64,000 nt of DNA from Streptomyces cyanogenus (GTDB taxonomy: Bacteria; Actinomycetota; Actinomycetes; Streptomycetales; Streptomycetaceae), in assembly GCF_017526105.1 (NCBI RefSeq), contig NZ_CP071839.1, positions 2,718,501-2,782,500 of the forward strand, in the 5' to 3' direction. This document shows positions 1-7,681 of this stretch, piece after piece. Numbering within the stretch: the stretch's first letter is position 1; the number at the start of each line of letters is the position of its first letter. Below the pieces are notes generated by a model, which had not been told where the DNA came from, searched no databases, and saw only the letters and a program-made list of their open reading frames with translations. The position numbers were made by a program, and so were the translations under genes.

Positions 1-277
1 ACGTGGTGTCCGACGGGGGGCGCATCCCGATCCGCTCGGCCGTGCTGCGGATCGTCTCGTTCCGGGCCTGGTCCGGCAGGTAGACGCCGGAGTCGAGCAG
101 GGCTATGGCGAGGCGCATGGCCTTCAGGCGCCGGTTGTGCGTGACGTACCACTCGCGCGGCCGCCCGGCCGGCAGCGGTCGCTTGGCCATGGGCTCGTAG
201 GGCGAGTCGAACAGCACGGCACGCTGGGCGGTGGACTGGGTCGGCAACGGCTTGGGCTTCAGGGCGGCAGCGGGCAC
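1..277 (-). CDS. Hypothetical protein, 3' part cut by window edge
   Basis: This minus-strand frame stays open to the window edge for about 92 codons. The product starts VPAAALKPKPLPTQ and contains a basic stretch, REWYVTHNRRLKAMRLA, then DSGVYLPDQARNETI. There is no signal peptide or membrane segment. I chose the GTG at 277 because an AGGAGG sequence ends six bases before it. The ATG at 283 abuts that AGGAGG directly, too close to use. I do not recognise a functional domain. The composition looks like a soluble, actinomycete-restricted protein, and the C-terminus lies outside the window. Confidence 0.6.
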   Translation of the reverse strand, partial: MPAAALKPKPLPTQSTAQRAVLFDSPYEPMAKRPLPAGRPREWYVTHNRRLKAMRLAIALLDSGVYLPDQARNETIRSTAERIGMRPPSDTT

Positions 278-496
278 AGGCATCCTCCTGTCGCGGTCAG
301 GCGGCCCCCGGGGGTTCCGGCGACCTCCTCGAACACTGCTTCCAGTCTACCGGCGGGCACTGACAATCGGGGGTCCGCGCGGGCGGGCAAAGGTGCAGGT
401 CGAGCAGGAAATTGACCGGCTGTCACGGATGGGGGCGACGGGGCTGCCGAGGTGTCGCGAAATCGAACAGAGCCGCCGCCGAGTACCGTGTCCCGC

Positions 497-865
497 ATGG
501 AGATCTGGATCAACCCGGCCTGTTCCAAGTGCCGGAGCGCGCTCAGCCTGCTCGACGCCGAGGAGGCCGACTACACCGTCCGCCGCTACCTCGAGGACGT
601 CCCGAGCGAGGACGAGATCAGGGCCGTACTGGAGCGGCTGAACCTGGAGCCGTGGGACATCACCCGCACCCAGGAGGCGGTCGCCGTGGAACTGGGGCTC
701 AAGGAGTGGCCGCGGGACGAGAGCGCGCGGGACCGGTGGATCACCGCGCTCGCCGAGCACCCGAAGCTCATCCAGCGCCCGATCATCACCGCCGACGACG
801 GGACGACGCTGGTGGCACGCACCGAGGAGGCCGTACGGGAGGCCCTCGCACACAGCAAGAGCTGA
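497..865 (+). CDS. ArsC/Spx-type thioredoxin-fold reductase
   Basis: This 122-residue protein belongs to the arsenate reductase (glutaredoxin-type) family. It opens with the family strand MEIWINPAC and has a C9-x-x-C12 pair (NPACSKC). The later QRPI segment (Arg94) is typical of the family's anion site. Classic ArsC has one catalytic Cys in this loop, so the second Cys suggests disulfide exchange within the motif. There is no ars operon nearby, so arsenate as substrate is only a family inference. The ATG at 497 has no clear Shine-Dalgarno. A TACCGT hexamer eight bases upstream would fit a leaderless transcript. Confidence 0.8.
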   Translation: MEIWINPACSKCRSALSLLDAEEADYTVRRYLEDVPSEDEIRAVLERLNLEPWDITRTQEAVAVELGLKEWPRDESARDRWITALAEHPKLIQRPIITADDGTTLVARTEEAVREALAHSKS

Positions 866-891
866 CGGTTACTCATCTTCACTGTGACGCA

Positions 892-927
892 GGTTACTCA
901 GCCGACCGCTGAAACCGCTGAGTAACC
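892..927. promoter_or_regulatory. Perfect 11-bp inverted repeat, possible operator
   Basis: GGTTACTCAGC at 892-902 pairs perfectly with GCTGAGTAACC at 917-927 across 14 bases. A further GTTAC lies at 868-872 and a GTGAC at 884-888. The right arm overlaps the expected -35 region of a possible -10, TACATA at 943-948, ahead of the secreted-protein gene at 984. GTTAC/GTAAC repeats resemble actinobacterial MtrA sites, which often control cell-wall and secreted proteins. That assignment is inference. It could instead be a terminator for the preceding gene, but no T-run follows. Confidence 0.45.
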
Positions 928-983
928 TCGTTCGGTATCTCGTACATAGCGGCGTACGCTCCCCTACCTCTCAGGAGGCGCGG

Positions 984-1742
984 ATGTCGCGCAGGAGAAC
1001 TCTCGGTACGAAGAAGAAGATCGCGCTGCTCGTCAGCGCCGCGGCGGTGGCGGGCGGCGGGGCCTTCGCACTGGCGTCCACCTCGAACGCCGCACAGAGC
1101 CCGCAGCACGCCAAGACGCTGTCCGCCGGGGACTCCAACGTGTGCAAGGGGCTGGCCACGGCCCTCGGCAACAACCAGAAGTTCATCGCGGACCAGAAGG
1201 CGAAACCGGACGCGCAGTCGGCGGCCCGGATCGCCAACCGCGAGGCCGTCATCAAGCAGATCGAGGTCCAGCAGAAGGCGGCCGGCTGCACCGTTGGGGA
1301 GTCGGCTCAGGACTCCCAGGCGGCGCAGGGCGGCAACGGCCAGCAGGGCAACGGTCAGGGCAACGGCGAGCAGGGCAACGGTCAGGGCGCCGGCCAGGGC
1401 GCCGATCAGCAGGCGGGCGGCGCCGAGCAGAGCGCGCAGCCCTCGGAGACGGCCGCCGCGGGAGACAACGGCGCCGGTGGCGCCGCGGCCTCCGGCGAGC
1501 AGGTGTGCAAGGGCTCCACGGTGACCCTGTCCGGCGAGGGCGGCGCCCCGGCCGCGTCCAGCAACCAGTTCCCGGCGGGCACCACCCTGAAGGTCACCAA
1601 CCTGGACAACAACAAGTCCACCACGGTGAAGGTGACGTCCGTCTCCGGCAGTTGTGTGCTGCTCAACAACGCGGCCTTCGAACAGGTCCGGGAACCGGGC
1701 AAGTTCCTCATCCGCCGCGCTGTGATCGAGAAGGTGGGGTGA
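984..1742 (+). CDS. Secreted protein with Gln/Gly-rich linker and RlpA-like C-terminus
   Basis: The 252-residue product has a basic N-terminus and hydrophobic core (residues about 11-32), consistent with a Sec signal peptide. A short helical, Cys-bracketed segment follows (Cys54 to Cys102). Residues about 115-150 are a low-complexity Gly/Asn/Gln linker with GNGQ repeats. The C-terminal 80 residues (from GEQVCKG) look like a shortened double-psi beta-barrel of the RlpA/expansin type: PAGTTLKVTNLDNNKS, then a Cys-bearing strand (Cys224) and LNNAAFEQV. That fold usually binds or cleaves cell-wall glycan, but I see no clear catalytic Asp. A good AGGAGG lies six bases before ATG 984. Confidence 0.75.
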   Translation: MSRRRTLGTKKKIALLVSAAAVAGGGAFALASTSNAAQSPQHAKTLSAGDSNVCKGLATALGNNQKFIADQKAKPDAQSAARIANREAVIKQIEVQQKAAGCTVGESAQDSQAAQGGNGQQGNGQGNGEQGNGQGAGQGADQQAGGAEQSAQPSETAAAGDNGAGGAAASGEQVCKGSTVTLSGEGGAPAASSNQFPAGTTLKVTNLDNNKSTTVKVTSVSGSCVLLNNAAFEQVREPGKFLIRRAVIEKVG

Positions 1743-1770
1743 GGCTCAGGGACTGACACGAACCCGGTGG

Positions 1771-1806
1771 GGGTCCTGCTGTTCGCGGCCACGAGCAGCA
1801 GGACCC
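1771..1806 (+). terminator. Hairpin after the secreted-protein gene
   Basis: GGGTCCTGCTG at 1771-1781 pairs perfectly with CAGCAGGACCC at 1796-1806. It lies 29 bases after the stop codon at 1742. There is no T-run, as is usual for Streptomyces hairpin terminators. Confidence 0.6.
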
Positions 1807-1904
1807 GCGGGGCGCGGAGCGGGGTACGCCGCCTTGGACCCGGCGCGGCAGCGGGCCGGGGTCCAGGAGGAACAGGCGGCGTGCCCCGGCACACGCGCGT
1901 AGCC

Positions 1905-1979
1905 GGCCGGGCGCTGCGCGGCGCCCGGCCGGGCCGGGCCGGCGACCGCACGGGGGTGGCGGTCGCCGGCCCGGCCCGG
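1905..1979. repeat. Two adjacent strong hairpins in the region before glnII
   Basis: The stretch 1743-2234 has no convincing gene. It holds a run of inverted repeats. A 10-bp stem (1905-1914 with 1921-1930) is followed by a perfect 21-bp stem (1929-1949 with 1959-1979, nine-base loop). An imperfect larger stem pairs about 1821-1833 with about 1871-1883. The rest is pyrimidine-rich on the plus strand around 2025-2100. The role is unknown: a termination barrier or a processed RNA are both possible. Confidence 0.6.
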
Positions 1980-2234
1980 TCCCTGCCCGGCTCGCCCCCC
2001 CCCGGGGCGCCGGGCGGGGCCACGGCCTGGACAGCCCCTCCGCCCGCCCCGGCATGTCCGTCGCCCCTGTCGGTCGTGCCGCCCCCTGTCGTCCCTGTCG
2101 TACGCAACCAGGAGCGGGTCACCGTCGTCTCCGGCCCTGACGCCGGCCGCGGAACCCGGCCGTATCCCCTTCGGGCGCGCCCGCACCCCGCGCGACGGGA
2201 CCTCACCAGGTGAGCCCGGCCACATGAAGACCAG

Positions 2235-2272
2235 GTAACACGGGGTTCACATACGAGCAATGGATGGGAAAC
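2235..2272 (+). promoter_or_regulatory. GlnR operator upstream of glnII
   Basis: Four half-sites follow at exact 11-base intervals: GTAAC (2235), TTCAC (2246), GCAAT (2257) and GAAAC (2268). Six bases separate each. The known GlnR consensus is gTnAc-n6-GaAAc repeated, so the first and last sites match fully and the middle two partly. GlnR activates glnII under nitrogen limitation in Streptomyces. PhoP is also known to bind this promoter in S. coelicolor, and the GTTCAC at 2245-2250 is a plausible contact. Confidence 0.8.
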
Positions 2273-2373
2273 GGCCTGTTGACAGGCTGCCCGGCAGATC
2301 GAGCGGCGCCCCAGTGCCGCAGCGCCGCAGCACCCGTGAGTGCCCGACCCACCCCCCGAAGGATGTGGCCCCC

Positions 2374-3405
2374 GTGACCTTCAAGGCTGAGTACATCTGG
2401 ATCGACGGCACCGCGCCGACAGCCAAGCTGCGTTCCAAGACGAAGATCATCACGGGTGCTCCGGCCGGTCTCGACGCGCTGCCGATCTGGGGCTTCGACG
2501 GGTCGTCGACCAACCAGGCCGAGGGCCACTCCTCGGACTGCGTGCTCAAGCCGGTCTTCACCTGTCCGGACCCGATCCGCGGTGGCGACGACATCCTGGT
2601 GCTGTGCGAGGTGCTCGACACCGACATGCAGCCGCACCCGTCGAACACGCGGGCCGCGCTGGCCGAGGTCGCGGAGAAGTTCGCCGCCCAGGAGCCGATC
2701 TTCGGCATCGAGCAGGAGTACACCTTCTTCGACGGCTCCCGCCCGCTGGGCTTCCCCGAGGGCGGTTTCCCGGCCCCGCAGGGCGGCTACTACTGCGGCG
2801 TCGGCGCCGACGAGATCTTCGGCCGCGAGATCGTCGAGGCCCACCTCGACAACTGCCTGACGGCCGGTCTCGGCATCTCCGGCATCAACGCCGAGGTCAT
2901 GCCGGGCCAGTGGGAGTTCCAGGTCGGCCCGCTCGCCCCGCTGGAGGTCTCCGACCAGCTGTGGGTGGCCCGCTGGCTGCTGTACCGCACCGCCGAGGAC
3001 TTCGGCGTCTCCGCGACCCTGGACCCCAAGCCGGTCAAGGGCGACTGGAACGGCGCGGGCGCGCACACCAACTTCTCCACCAAGGCGATGCGCGAGGGCT
3101 ACGACGCGATCGTCACCGCGTGCGAGTCGCTCGGCGAGGGCTCCAAGCCGCTGGACCACGTGAAGAACTACGGCGCCGGCATCGACGAGCGCCTGACGGG
3201 TCTGCACGAGACCGCTCCGTGGGACAAGTACTCCTACGGCGTCTCCGACCGCGGCGCCTCGGTCCGCATCCCGTGGCAGGTCGAGAAGGACGGCAAGGGC
3301 TACATCGAGGACCGCCGCCCGAACGCCAACGTCGACCCGTACGTGGTGACCCGCCTGCTGGTGGACACCTGCTGCTCCGCGCTGGAGAAGGCCGGCCAGG
3401 TCTGA
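2374..3405 (+). CDS. glnII: Glutamine synthetase II (eukaryotic type)
   Basis: GlnII makes glutamine from glutamate, ammonia and ATP in the cytosol. The 343-residue length matches Streptomyces GlnII. It starts MTFKAEYIWIDG and carries family motifs GFDGSST (40-46), GIEQEYTFF with the metal-binding glutamates E113 and E115, GQWEFQVGP, and NGAGAHTNFS near 226-235. There is no adenylylation loop, as expected for type II, so the glnE in this window should not act on it. I chose GTG 2374 because it gives the family N-terminus and has GAAGGA ten bases upstream. In-frame codons further upstream would include the GlnR operator. Expression is probably GlnR-activated. Confidence 0.97.
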   Translation: MTFKAEYIWIDGTAPTAKLRSKTKIITGAPAGLDALPIWGFDGSSTNQAEGHSSDCVLKPVFTCPDPIRGGDDILVLCEVLDTDMQPHPSNTRAALAEVAEKFAAQEPIFGIEQEYTFFDGSRPLGFPEGGFPAPQGGYYCGVGADEIFGREIVEAHLDNCLTAGLGISGINAEVMPGQWEFQVGPLAPLEVSDQLWVARWLLYRTAEDFGVSATLDPKPVKGDWNGAGAHTNFSTKAMREGYDAIVTACESLGEGSKPLDHVKNYGAGIDERLTGLHETAPWDKYSYGVSDRGASVRIPWQVEKDGKGYIEDRRPNANVDPYVVTRLLVDTCCSALEKAGQV

Positions 3406-3422
3406 TCCGCCTTCACTGCACC

Positions 3423-3455
3423 GAGGGGCGCCCGCTGTCACAGCGGGCGCCCCTC
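3423..3455 (+). terminator. glnII terminator
   Basis: This is a perfect inverted repeat with 16-base arms (GAGGGGCGCCCGCTGT and its complement) around one central base, 18 bases after the glnII stop. Confidence 0.85.
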
Positions 3456-3676
3456 GCGCATGTCGCGCCCCGGTTCACGCCGGTCCCCGCACCGCCGGGC
3501 CGCCGCCGTCCCGAGGAGTGAGACGGCATTCCGGACACGGCCGACCGTCATCACGCCCCTGACCAGGGCAGAACGCCGGGGAACCCGGGGGCTGCCCGGT
3601 CTGTTTCAGGCCAGGGAAGCGTCCAAGCAGTGAGAGGAGACTCCTGCACGCCGCGCGCCTCTGCTTCAATGGGTCC

Positions 3677-3799
3677 ATGGTCGGCTTCCATCAGATCACC
3701 GCGACGGGTCGCCACGACCTCGAGCCGTTCTGGCCTTCCCGTCAGCACCACGACTTCGACCGTGTGTGTTGCCGCGCGATGAACGCGCGGGCCCTCTAA
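3677..3799 (+). CDS. Putative leader peptide with Cys-Cys motif
   Basis: This is a 40-codon frame ending ...RQHHDFDRVCCRAMNARAL. The HxDFxRVCC core fits the short actinomycete leader peptides that carry H-x-D-[LF]-x-R-V followed by cysteines. ATG 3677 has no Shine-Dalgarno, but TTCAAT at 3665-3670 could be a -10 placing the transcript start at or next to the ATG, so the peptide may be leaderless. It lies 119 bases before the winged-helix gene at 3919. Leader peptides of this kind are thought to sense charged tRNA supply by ribosome stalling, and tandem Cys codons point to cysteine. The function here is inferred from the motif and position. Confidence 0.6.
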   Translation: MVGFHQITATGRHDLEPFWPSRQHHDFDRVCCRAMNARAL

Positions 3800-3918
3800 A
3801 GCCGTACACCCCCGGCCTTCGGCCAGCGCGAAACGACGTACGTCCTCCAGGCGCGCCCGACCACGAATCGCGGCCGCCGCTCCTCCCGACGAACTCCTCG
3901 CGCGAAAGAGCTGACCTC

Positions 3919-4494
3919 ATGGCGACCTCTCGTTCCGTCTCCGCCACCCTGACCACCCCCGCCCCGACCGGCTCCCGGCACCGGCTCCGCGCCGTCGACC
4001 GGGACGAGGTGGTCGACGTCGCGGACTTCCTGCCGCCAGGCGCCACCTGGCTGCCCGCGCCGCAGCACACCCTGCCGAGCCTGCCGGGCCGGCCGCCGAT
4101 GGTCGGGTACCTGGTGCTGGTCCCGGCCGACCAGCGGCCCCCGTTCCTGCCGGTCGCCGTCCCGGACCAGCCGGAGCCCGTGGCGGACTCCGCCGACGCC
4201 GAGCCGCTGGTGCGGATCGACACCGTGCAGCGCACCGCCGAAGTCGACGGCCGGGAACTCGACCTCACCTACCTGGAGTTCGAGCTGCTCGCCCACCTCG
4301 TGGCGCACCCGCACCGGGTGCACACCCGCGACCAGCTGGTCACCACGGTGTGGGGATACGGCCACGTCGGCGACGGCCGCACCGTCGACGTGCACATCGC
4401 CCGGCTGCGCCGCAAGCTGGGCGCCCGGCACCGCCAGGCGATCCAGACGGTGCGCCGGGTCGGCTACAAGTACACGCCGCCGACCGGCCGCTGA
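3919..4494 (+). CDS. Winged-helix (OmpR-type) DNA-binding regulator without receiver domain
   Basis: This is a 191-residue protein. The C-terminal half (about 95-188) is a clear trans_reg_C winged helix: LDLTYLEFELLAHLVAHP, then RDQLVTTVWGYGHVGDGRTV, then a RLRRKLG helix and the wing RRVGYKY. The first 90 residues are Pro-rich and lack the acidic pocket and phosphoacceptor Asp of a response regulator, so control by phosphorylation is unlikely. ATG 3919 was chosen over upstream in-frame codons because those overlap the leader peptide. The leader peptide 119 bases upstream may govern its expression. The target genes are unknown. Confidence 0.8.
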   Translation: MATSRSVSATLTTPAPTGSRHRLRAVDRDEVVDVADFLPPGATWLPAPQHTLPSLPGRPPMVGYLVLVPADQRPPFLPVAVPDQPEPVADSADAEPLVRIDTVQRTAEVDGRELDLTYLEFELLAHLVAHPHRVHTRDQLVTTVWGYGHVGDGRTVDVHIARLRRKLGARHRQAIQTVRRVGYKYTPPTGR

Positions 4495-4554
4495 CCGTTC
4501 TGCCGTCGGCAGAGCCACGTGCCGGCACGGCCCCGGGCCGGGCACGATCCCGGC

Positions 4555-5598
4555 ATGAGACTTCTGGTGCTGGGCGGTACGGAGTTCGTGGGGCGGGCCG
4601 TGGTGGAGGCCGCGCTCGGCCGCGGCTGGGAGGTGACCGTCTTCCACCGGGGACGGCACCGGCCCCCGGCCGGGGTGCGGTCGTTGCACGGCGACCGCAC
4701 CGCGCCCGGCGGGCTCGCCGCGCTCGCGGCGGCCGGGGACGGCTGGGACGCCGTGGTCGACACCTGGTCGGCCGCCCCGCGGGCCGTGCACGAGGCGGCC
4801 CGGCTGCTGCGCGGCCGGGCCGGCCGGTACGCGTACGTCTCCAGCCGGTCGGTGTACGTGTGGCCGTGGCCGCGCGCGGGGGCCGAGGACGCCCCGCTGG
4901 TCGGGGGCGCCGCCGACGCGGGGCAGACGGACTACGCGGCGGACAAGCGCGGCGGCGAACTGGCCGCCGTCGGGGCCTTCGGTACGAAGGACTCGCTGCT
5001 GGTCCGGGCCGGTCTGATCCTCGGCCCGTACGAGAACGTGGGCCGGCTGCCCTGGTGGCTGACCCGGATCGCCCGCGGCGGCCCGGTCCTGGCCCCCGGA
5101 CCGCGCGAACTGCCCTTGCAGTACGTGGACGCGCGCGACCTCGCCGAGTGGCTGCTCGGCGCGCTGGAGCGCGGTCTGTCCGGGCCGTACAACCTGGTGA
5201 GCCCGCCCGGTCACACCACGATGGGCGAGCTGCTGGAGGCGTGCGTGCGGGTCACGGGCGCGGACGCGGAGCTGCGCTGGACCGACCCGGAGCCGATCCT
5301 GGACGCCGGGATCGAGCCGTGGACCGAGCTGCCGGTGTGGGTGCCGCCGGGCGGTGAGATGTTCGACGCCGTGCACTGCGCGGACGTGTCGCGGGCGCTG
5401 GCGACGGGACTGGTGTGCCGGCCGGTGGGCGAGACCGTCGCGGACACCTGGCGCTGGCTGACGGAGATCGGCGGCAGCGCGCCCCAGCGGCCGGACCGCA
5501 CCCGTAAGGGCCTCGACGCGGAGGTGGAGGCGAGGGTGCTGGCGCGGGCCGGGGGTGTACCTGGCACCACCCCCCGGGAGGGGGCCTCGGACGACTGA
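4555..5598 (+). CDS. NAD-dependent epimerase/dehydratase family protein
   Basis: This 347-residue extended short-chain dehydrogenase begins MRLLVLGGTEFVGRAV, a Rossmann nucleotide-binding loop (G7-G-T-x-F-V-G13). The segment around YAYVSSRSVYVWPWP and the later DYAADKRGGE resemble the CSP41-like or reductase-type epimerases common in Streptomyces, whose substrates are mostly unknown. The classical YxxxK is recognisable as Y-A-A-D-K. The last 17 codons (from about 5548) read through a Streptomyces-type repeat, GGGGGTGTACCTGGCACCAC, so the C-terminal tail is probably not conserved. The histidine kinase gene starts 31 bases downstream. Confidence 0.8.
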   Translation: MRLLVLGGTEFVGRAVVEAALGRGWEVTVFHRGRHRPPAGVRSLHGDRTAPGGLAALAAAGDGWDAVVDTWSAAPRAVHEAARLLRGRAGRYAYVSSRSVYVWPWPRAGAEDAPLVGGAADAGQTDYAADKRGGELAAVGAFGTKDSLLVRAGLILGPYENVGRLPWWLTRIARGGPVLAPGPRELPLQYVDARDLAEWLLGALERGLSGPYNLVSPPGHTTMGELLEACVRVTGADAELRWTDPEPILDAGIEPWTELPVWVPPGGEMFDAVHCADVSRALATGLVCRPVGETVADTWRWLTEIGGSAPQRPDRTRKGLDAEVEARVLARAGGVPGTTPREGASDD

Positions 5599-5629
5599 CC
5601 CGGCCGCGGCCGTCGGCAAGACTGACCGC

Positions 5630-6907
5630 ATGAACACCGACAAAGACAGAACCGCCTTCCGCACCCGGGCCAGGGAGGCGCTGCTGGCCGCCGTGCAGGG
5701 GCTGGTGCTGGCCGTCGTGGTGCTGCCGTGCGGTGTGGCGTTCCTCGCCCTGACCCTCGTCTCCGTCGCCCTGGTACCGCTCGGCATCGGCCTCGTCACC
5801 ACTCCGGCGGTCCTCACCGGCGTACGGGCACTGGCGGACGCCCGCAGGAGGCTCGCGGCCCAGTGGTGCGGGATCCGGATCCCGGCGGTGTACCGGCCGC
5901 TCCCGCGGAGCGCCAACCCCTGGACGCGCACGGTGGCGCTGTTCCGGGACCCGCAGGTGCGGCGGGACGTGCTCTGGCTGCCGGTGGACATGACCGCCGG
6001 CTTCGTCACCGCGCTGGTGCCGGCCGTGCTGGTGTTCTACCCCGTCCAGGGGTTCCTGGTGGGCGCCGGGCTGTGGCGGGCCTACGTCCGGGAACCGGGC
6101 GACACCTACTGGTACGGCTTCGTGCCGGTCACCGGCCCGGTGACGGCCCTCGGCGCGGCCGCGCTCGGCGCCCTGGTCCTCGCCCTCACCTGGCGCCTCA
6201 CCCCGCGCCTGCTCACCGCCCACTTCCGGCTGGCCCGGGCCGTGCTGGGGGGCCGTCGGGGGGAACTCGCCGAGCGGGTCCGAGTGCTGACCGAGACCCG
6301 GCGGGACGCGGTCGACACCTCGGCCGCCGAACTGCGCCGCATCGAACGGGACCTGCACGACGGCGCCCAGGCCCGGCTGGTCGCCATGGGCATGGACCTG
6401 GGCACCATCGAGATGCTGGTCGAACGGGACCCGGCGCAGGCGAAGCAACTGCTCGCCCAGGCCCGGCGGAACTCCGCCGAGGCCCTGGCGGAGCTGCGCG
6501 ACCTGGTGCGCGGCATCCACCCGCCGGTGCTCGCCGAGCGCGGACTCGGCGACGCCGTACGGGCGCTGGCGCTCCGGCTGCCCATGGCCACGGAGGTCAC
6601 CGTGGAACTGCCCGGCCGCGCGGACGCCCCGGTCGAGTCGGCCGCCTACTTCGCGGTCAGCGAGGTGCTCACCAACGCCGTCAAGCACTCCGGTGCCGAC
6701 CGGATCCTGGTCGACATGCACCACACCGACGGCCGGCTGCGGATCACCGTCACCGACGACGGCCGGGGCGGCGCGGCGGCCGGGGCGGGTTCGGGGCTCG
6801 CCGGGATCGAGCGCCGGCTCGGTACCTTCGACGGAGTCCTGGCCGTCAGCAGCCCCGCCGGCGGTCCCACCATGGTGACCCTGGAGATCCCGTGCGTGTT
6901 GTCCTAG
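5630..6907 (+). CDS. Membrane sensor histidine kinase (NarL/DesK type)
   Basis: The 425-residue kinase has an N-terminal four-helix membrane sensor (first pair about 15-65, second pair about 120-190). A HisKA_3 dimerisation domain follows with phosphoacceptor H243 in ERDLHDGAQARL. The HATPase_c domain has the N-box SEVLTNAVKHS and a G-box around GSGLAGIERRLG. The DGAQ after the His is typical of the family that pairs with LuxR-type regulators. Its stop codon overlaps the start of the partner regulator by 16 bases, so the two are translationally coupled. The signal is unknown; the sensor has almost no extracellular domain, which suggests intramembrane or envelope-stress sensing. Confidence 0.92.
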   Translation: MNTDKDRTAFRTRAREALLAAVQGLVLAVVVLPCGVAFLALTLVSVALVPLGIGLVTTPAVLTGVRALADARRRLAAQWCGIRIPAVYRPLPRSANPWTRTVALFRDPQVRRDVLWLPVDMTAGFVTALVPAVLVFYPVQGFLVGAGLWRAYVREPGDTYWYGFVPVTGPVTALGAAALGALVLALTWRLTPRLLTAHFRLARAVLGGRRGELAERVRVLTETRRDAVDTSAAELRRIERDLHDGAQARLVAMGMDLGTIEMLVERDPAQAKQLLAQARRNSAEALAELRDLVRGIHPPVLAERGLGDAVRALALRLPMATEVTVELPGRADAPVESAAYFAVSEVLTNAVKHSGADRILVDMHHTDGRLRITVTDDGRGGAAAGAGSGLAGIERRLGTFDGVLAVSSPAGGPTMVTLEIPCVLS

Positions 6908-7545
6908 CCGAAGACCTCTTCCTGCTGCGCGACGGGCTGGTGCGGATGCTGGAGGCCTACGGCTTCGAGATGGCCGCCGCCGTCGAGTCCGGGCCCGAAC
7001 TCACCCGCGCGCTGGCCGAGCTGACGCCGGACGTGGCGGTGGTGGACGTCCGCCTGCCGCCGACGCACACCGACGAGGGTCTGCAGTGCGCGCTCGCGGC
7101 CCGGCGGGCGCGGCCCGGGCTTCCGGTGCTGGTCCTCTCCCAGCACGTGGAGCAGCTGTACGCGCGCGAGCTGCTCGCCGACGGCACGGGCGGGGTCGGC
7201 TATCTGCTGAAGGACCGGGTGTTCGACGCGGACCAGTTCGTGGACGCCGTACGGCGGGTCGCGGCCGGCGGTACGGCGATGGACCCGCAGGTGATCCGGC
7301 AGCTGCTGTCCCGGCGGTCGGCCGGCGACCAGCCGCTCGCCCGGCTCACCCCGCGCGAGCGGGAGGTGCTGGAGCTGATGGCGCAGGGCCGGTCCAACGC
7401 GGGGATCGCGGCCCAGCTCGTGGTGACGGAGCGGGCGGTCGCCAAGCACACCTCCAACATCTTCGCCAAGCTGGGTCTGGAGGTGTCGGACGACGACAAC
7501 CGGCGCGTGCTGGCGGTGCTCGCCCATCTGGACCGTGACCGGTGA
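6892..7545 (+). CDS. LuxR/NarL-family response regulator
   Basis: The 217-residue partner of the preceding kinase has a receiver domain with the acidic pair E7-D8, phosphoacceptor D52 in VVDVRLPP, and the conserved Lys in GYLLKDR. A LuxR HTH follows from [18 protein letters not shown] to NIFAKLGL. I chose GTG 6892, inside the kinase stop region, because it begins the receiver strand RVVLAED exactly. Co-transcription with the kinase is almost certain. The next gene, encoding the DUF1996 secreted protein, starts 136 bases on and could be a target. Confidence 0.93.
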   Translation: MRVVLAEDLFLLRDGLVRMLEAYGFEMAAAVESGPELTRALAELTPDVAVVDVRLPPTHTDEGLQCALAARRARPGLPVLVLSQHVEQLYARELLADGTGGVGYLLKDRVFDADQFVDAVRRVAAGGTAMDPQVIRQLLSRRSAGDQPLARLTPREREVLELMAQGRSNAGIAAQLVVTERAVAKHTSNIFAKLGLEVSDDDNRRVLAVLAHLDRDR

Positions 7546-7681
7546 CCTGCCAACTCTGTTGTTCCTGAGGGGAATTTGTGAGACCGGTGAACACCTCTGG
7601 GGCGGCGTCCGTATGGAAGGGCGCCGCTTCACTCCTGTCGGGCGCCTCGATGCTGCCCCGCAAGGAAGTCAGAGGAGTTCC

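Noticed and set aside
2203..3441. A 412-codon minus-strand frame across glnII
   Set aside because: glnII is unmistakable on the plus strand, and the antisense product has no domain.
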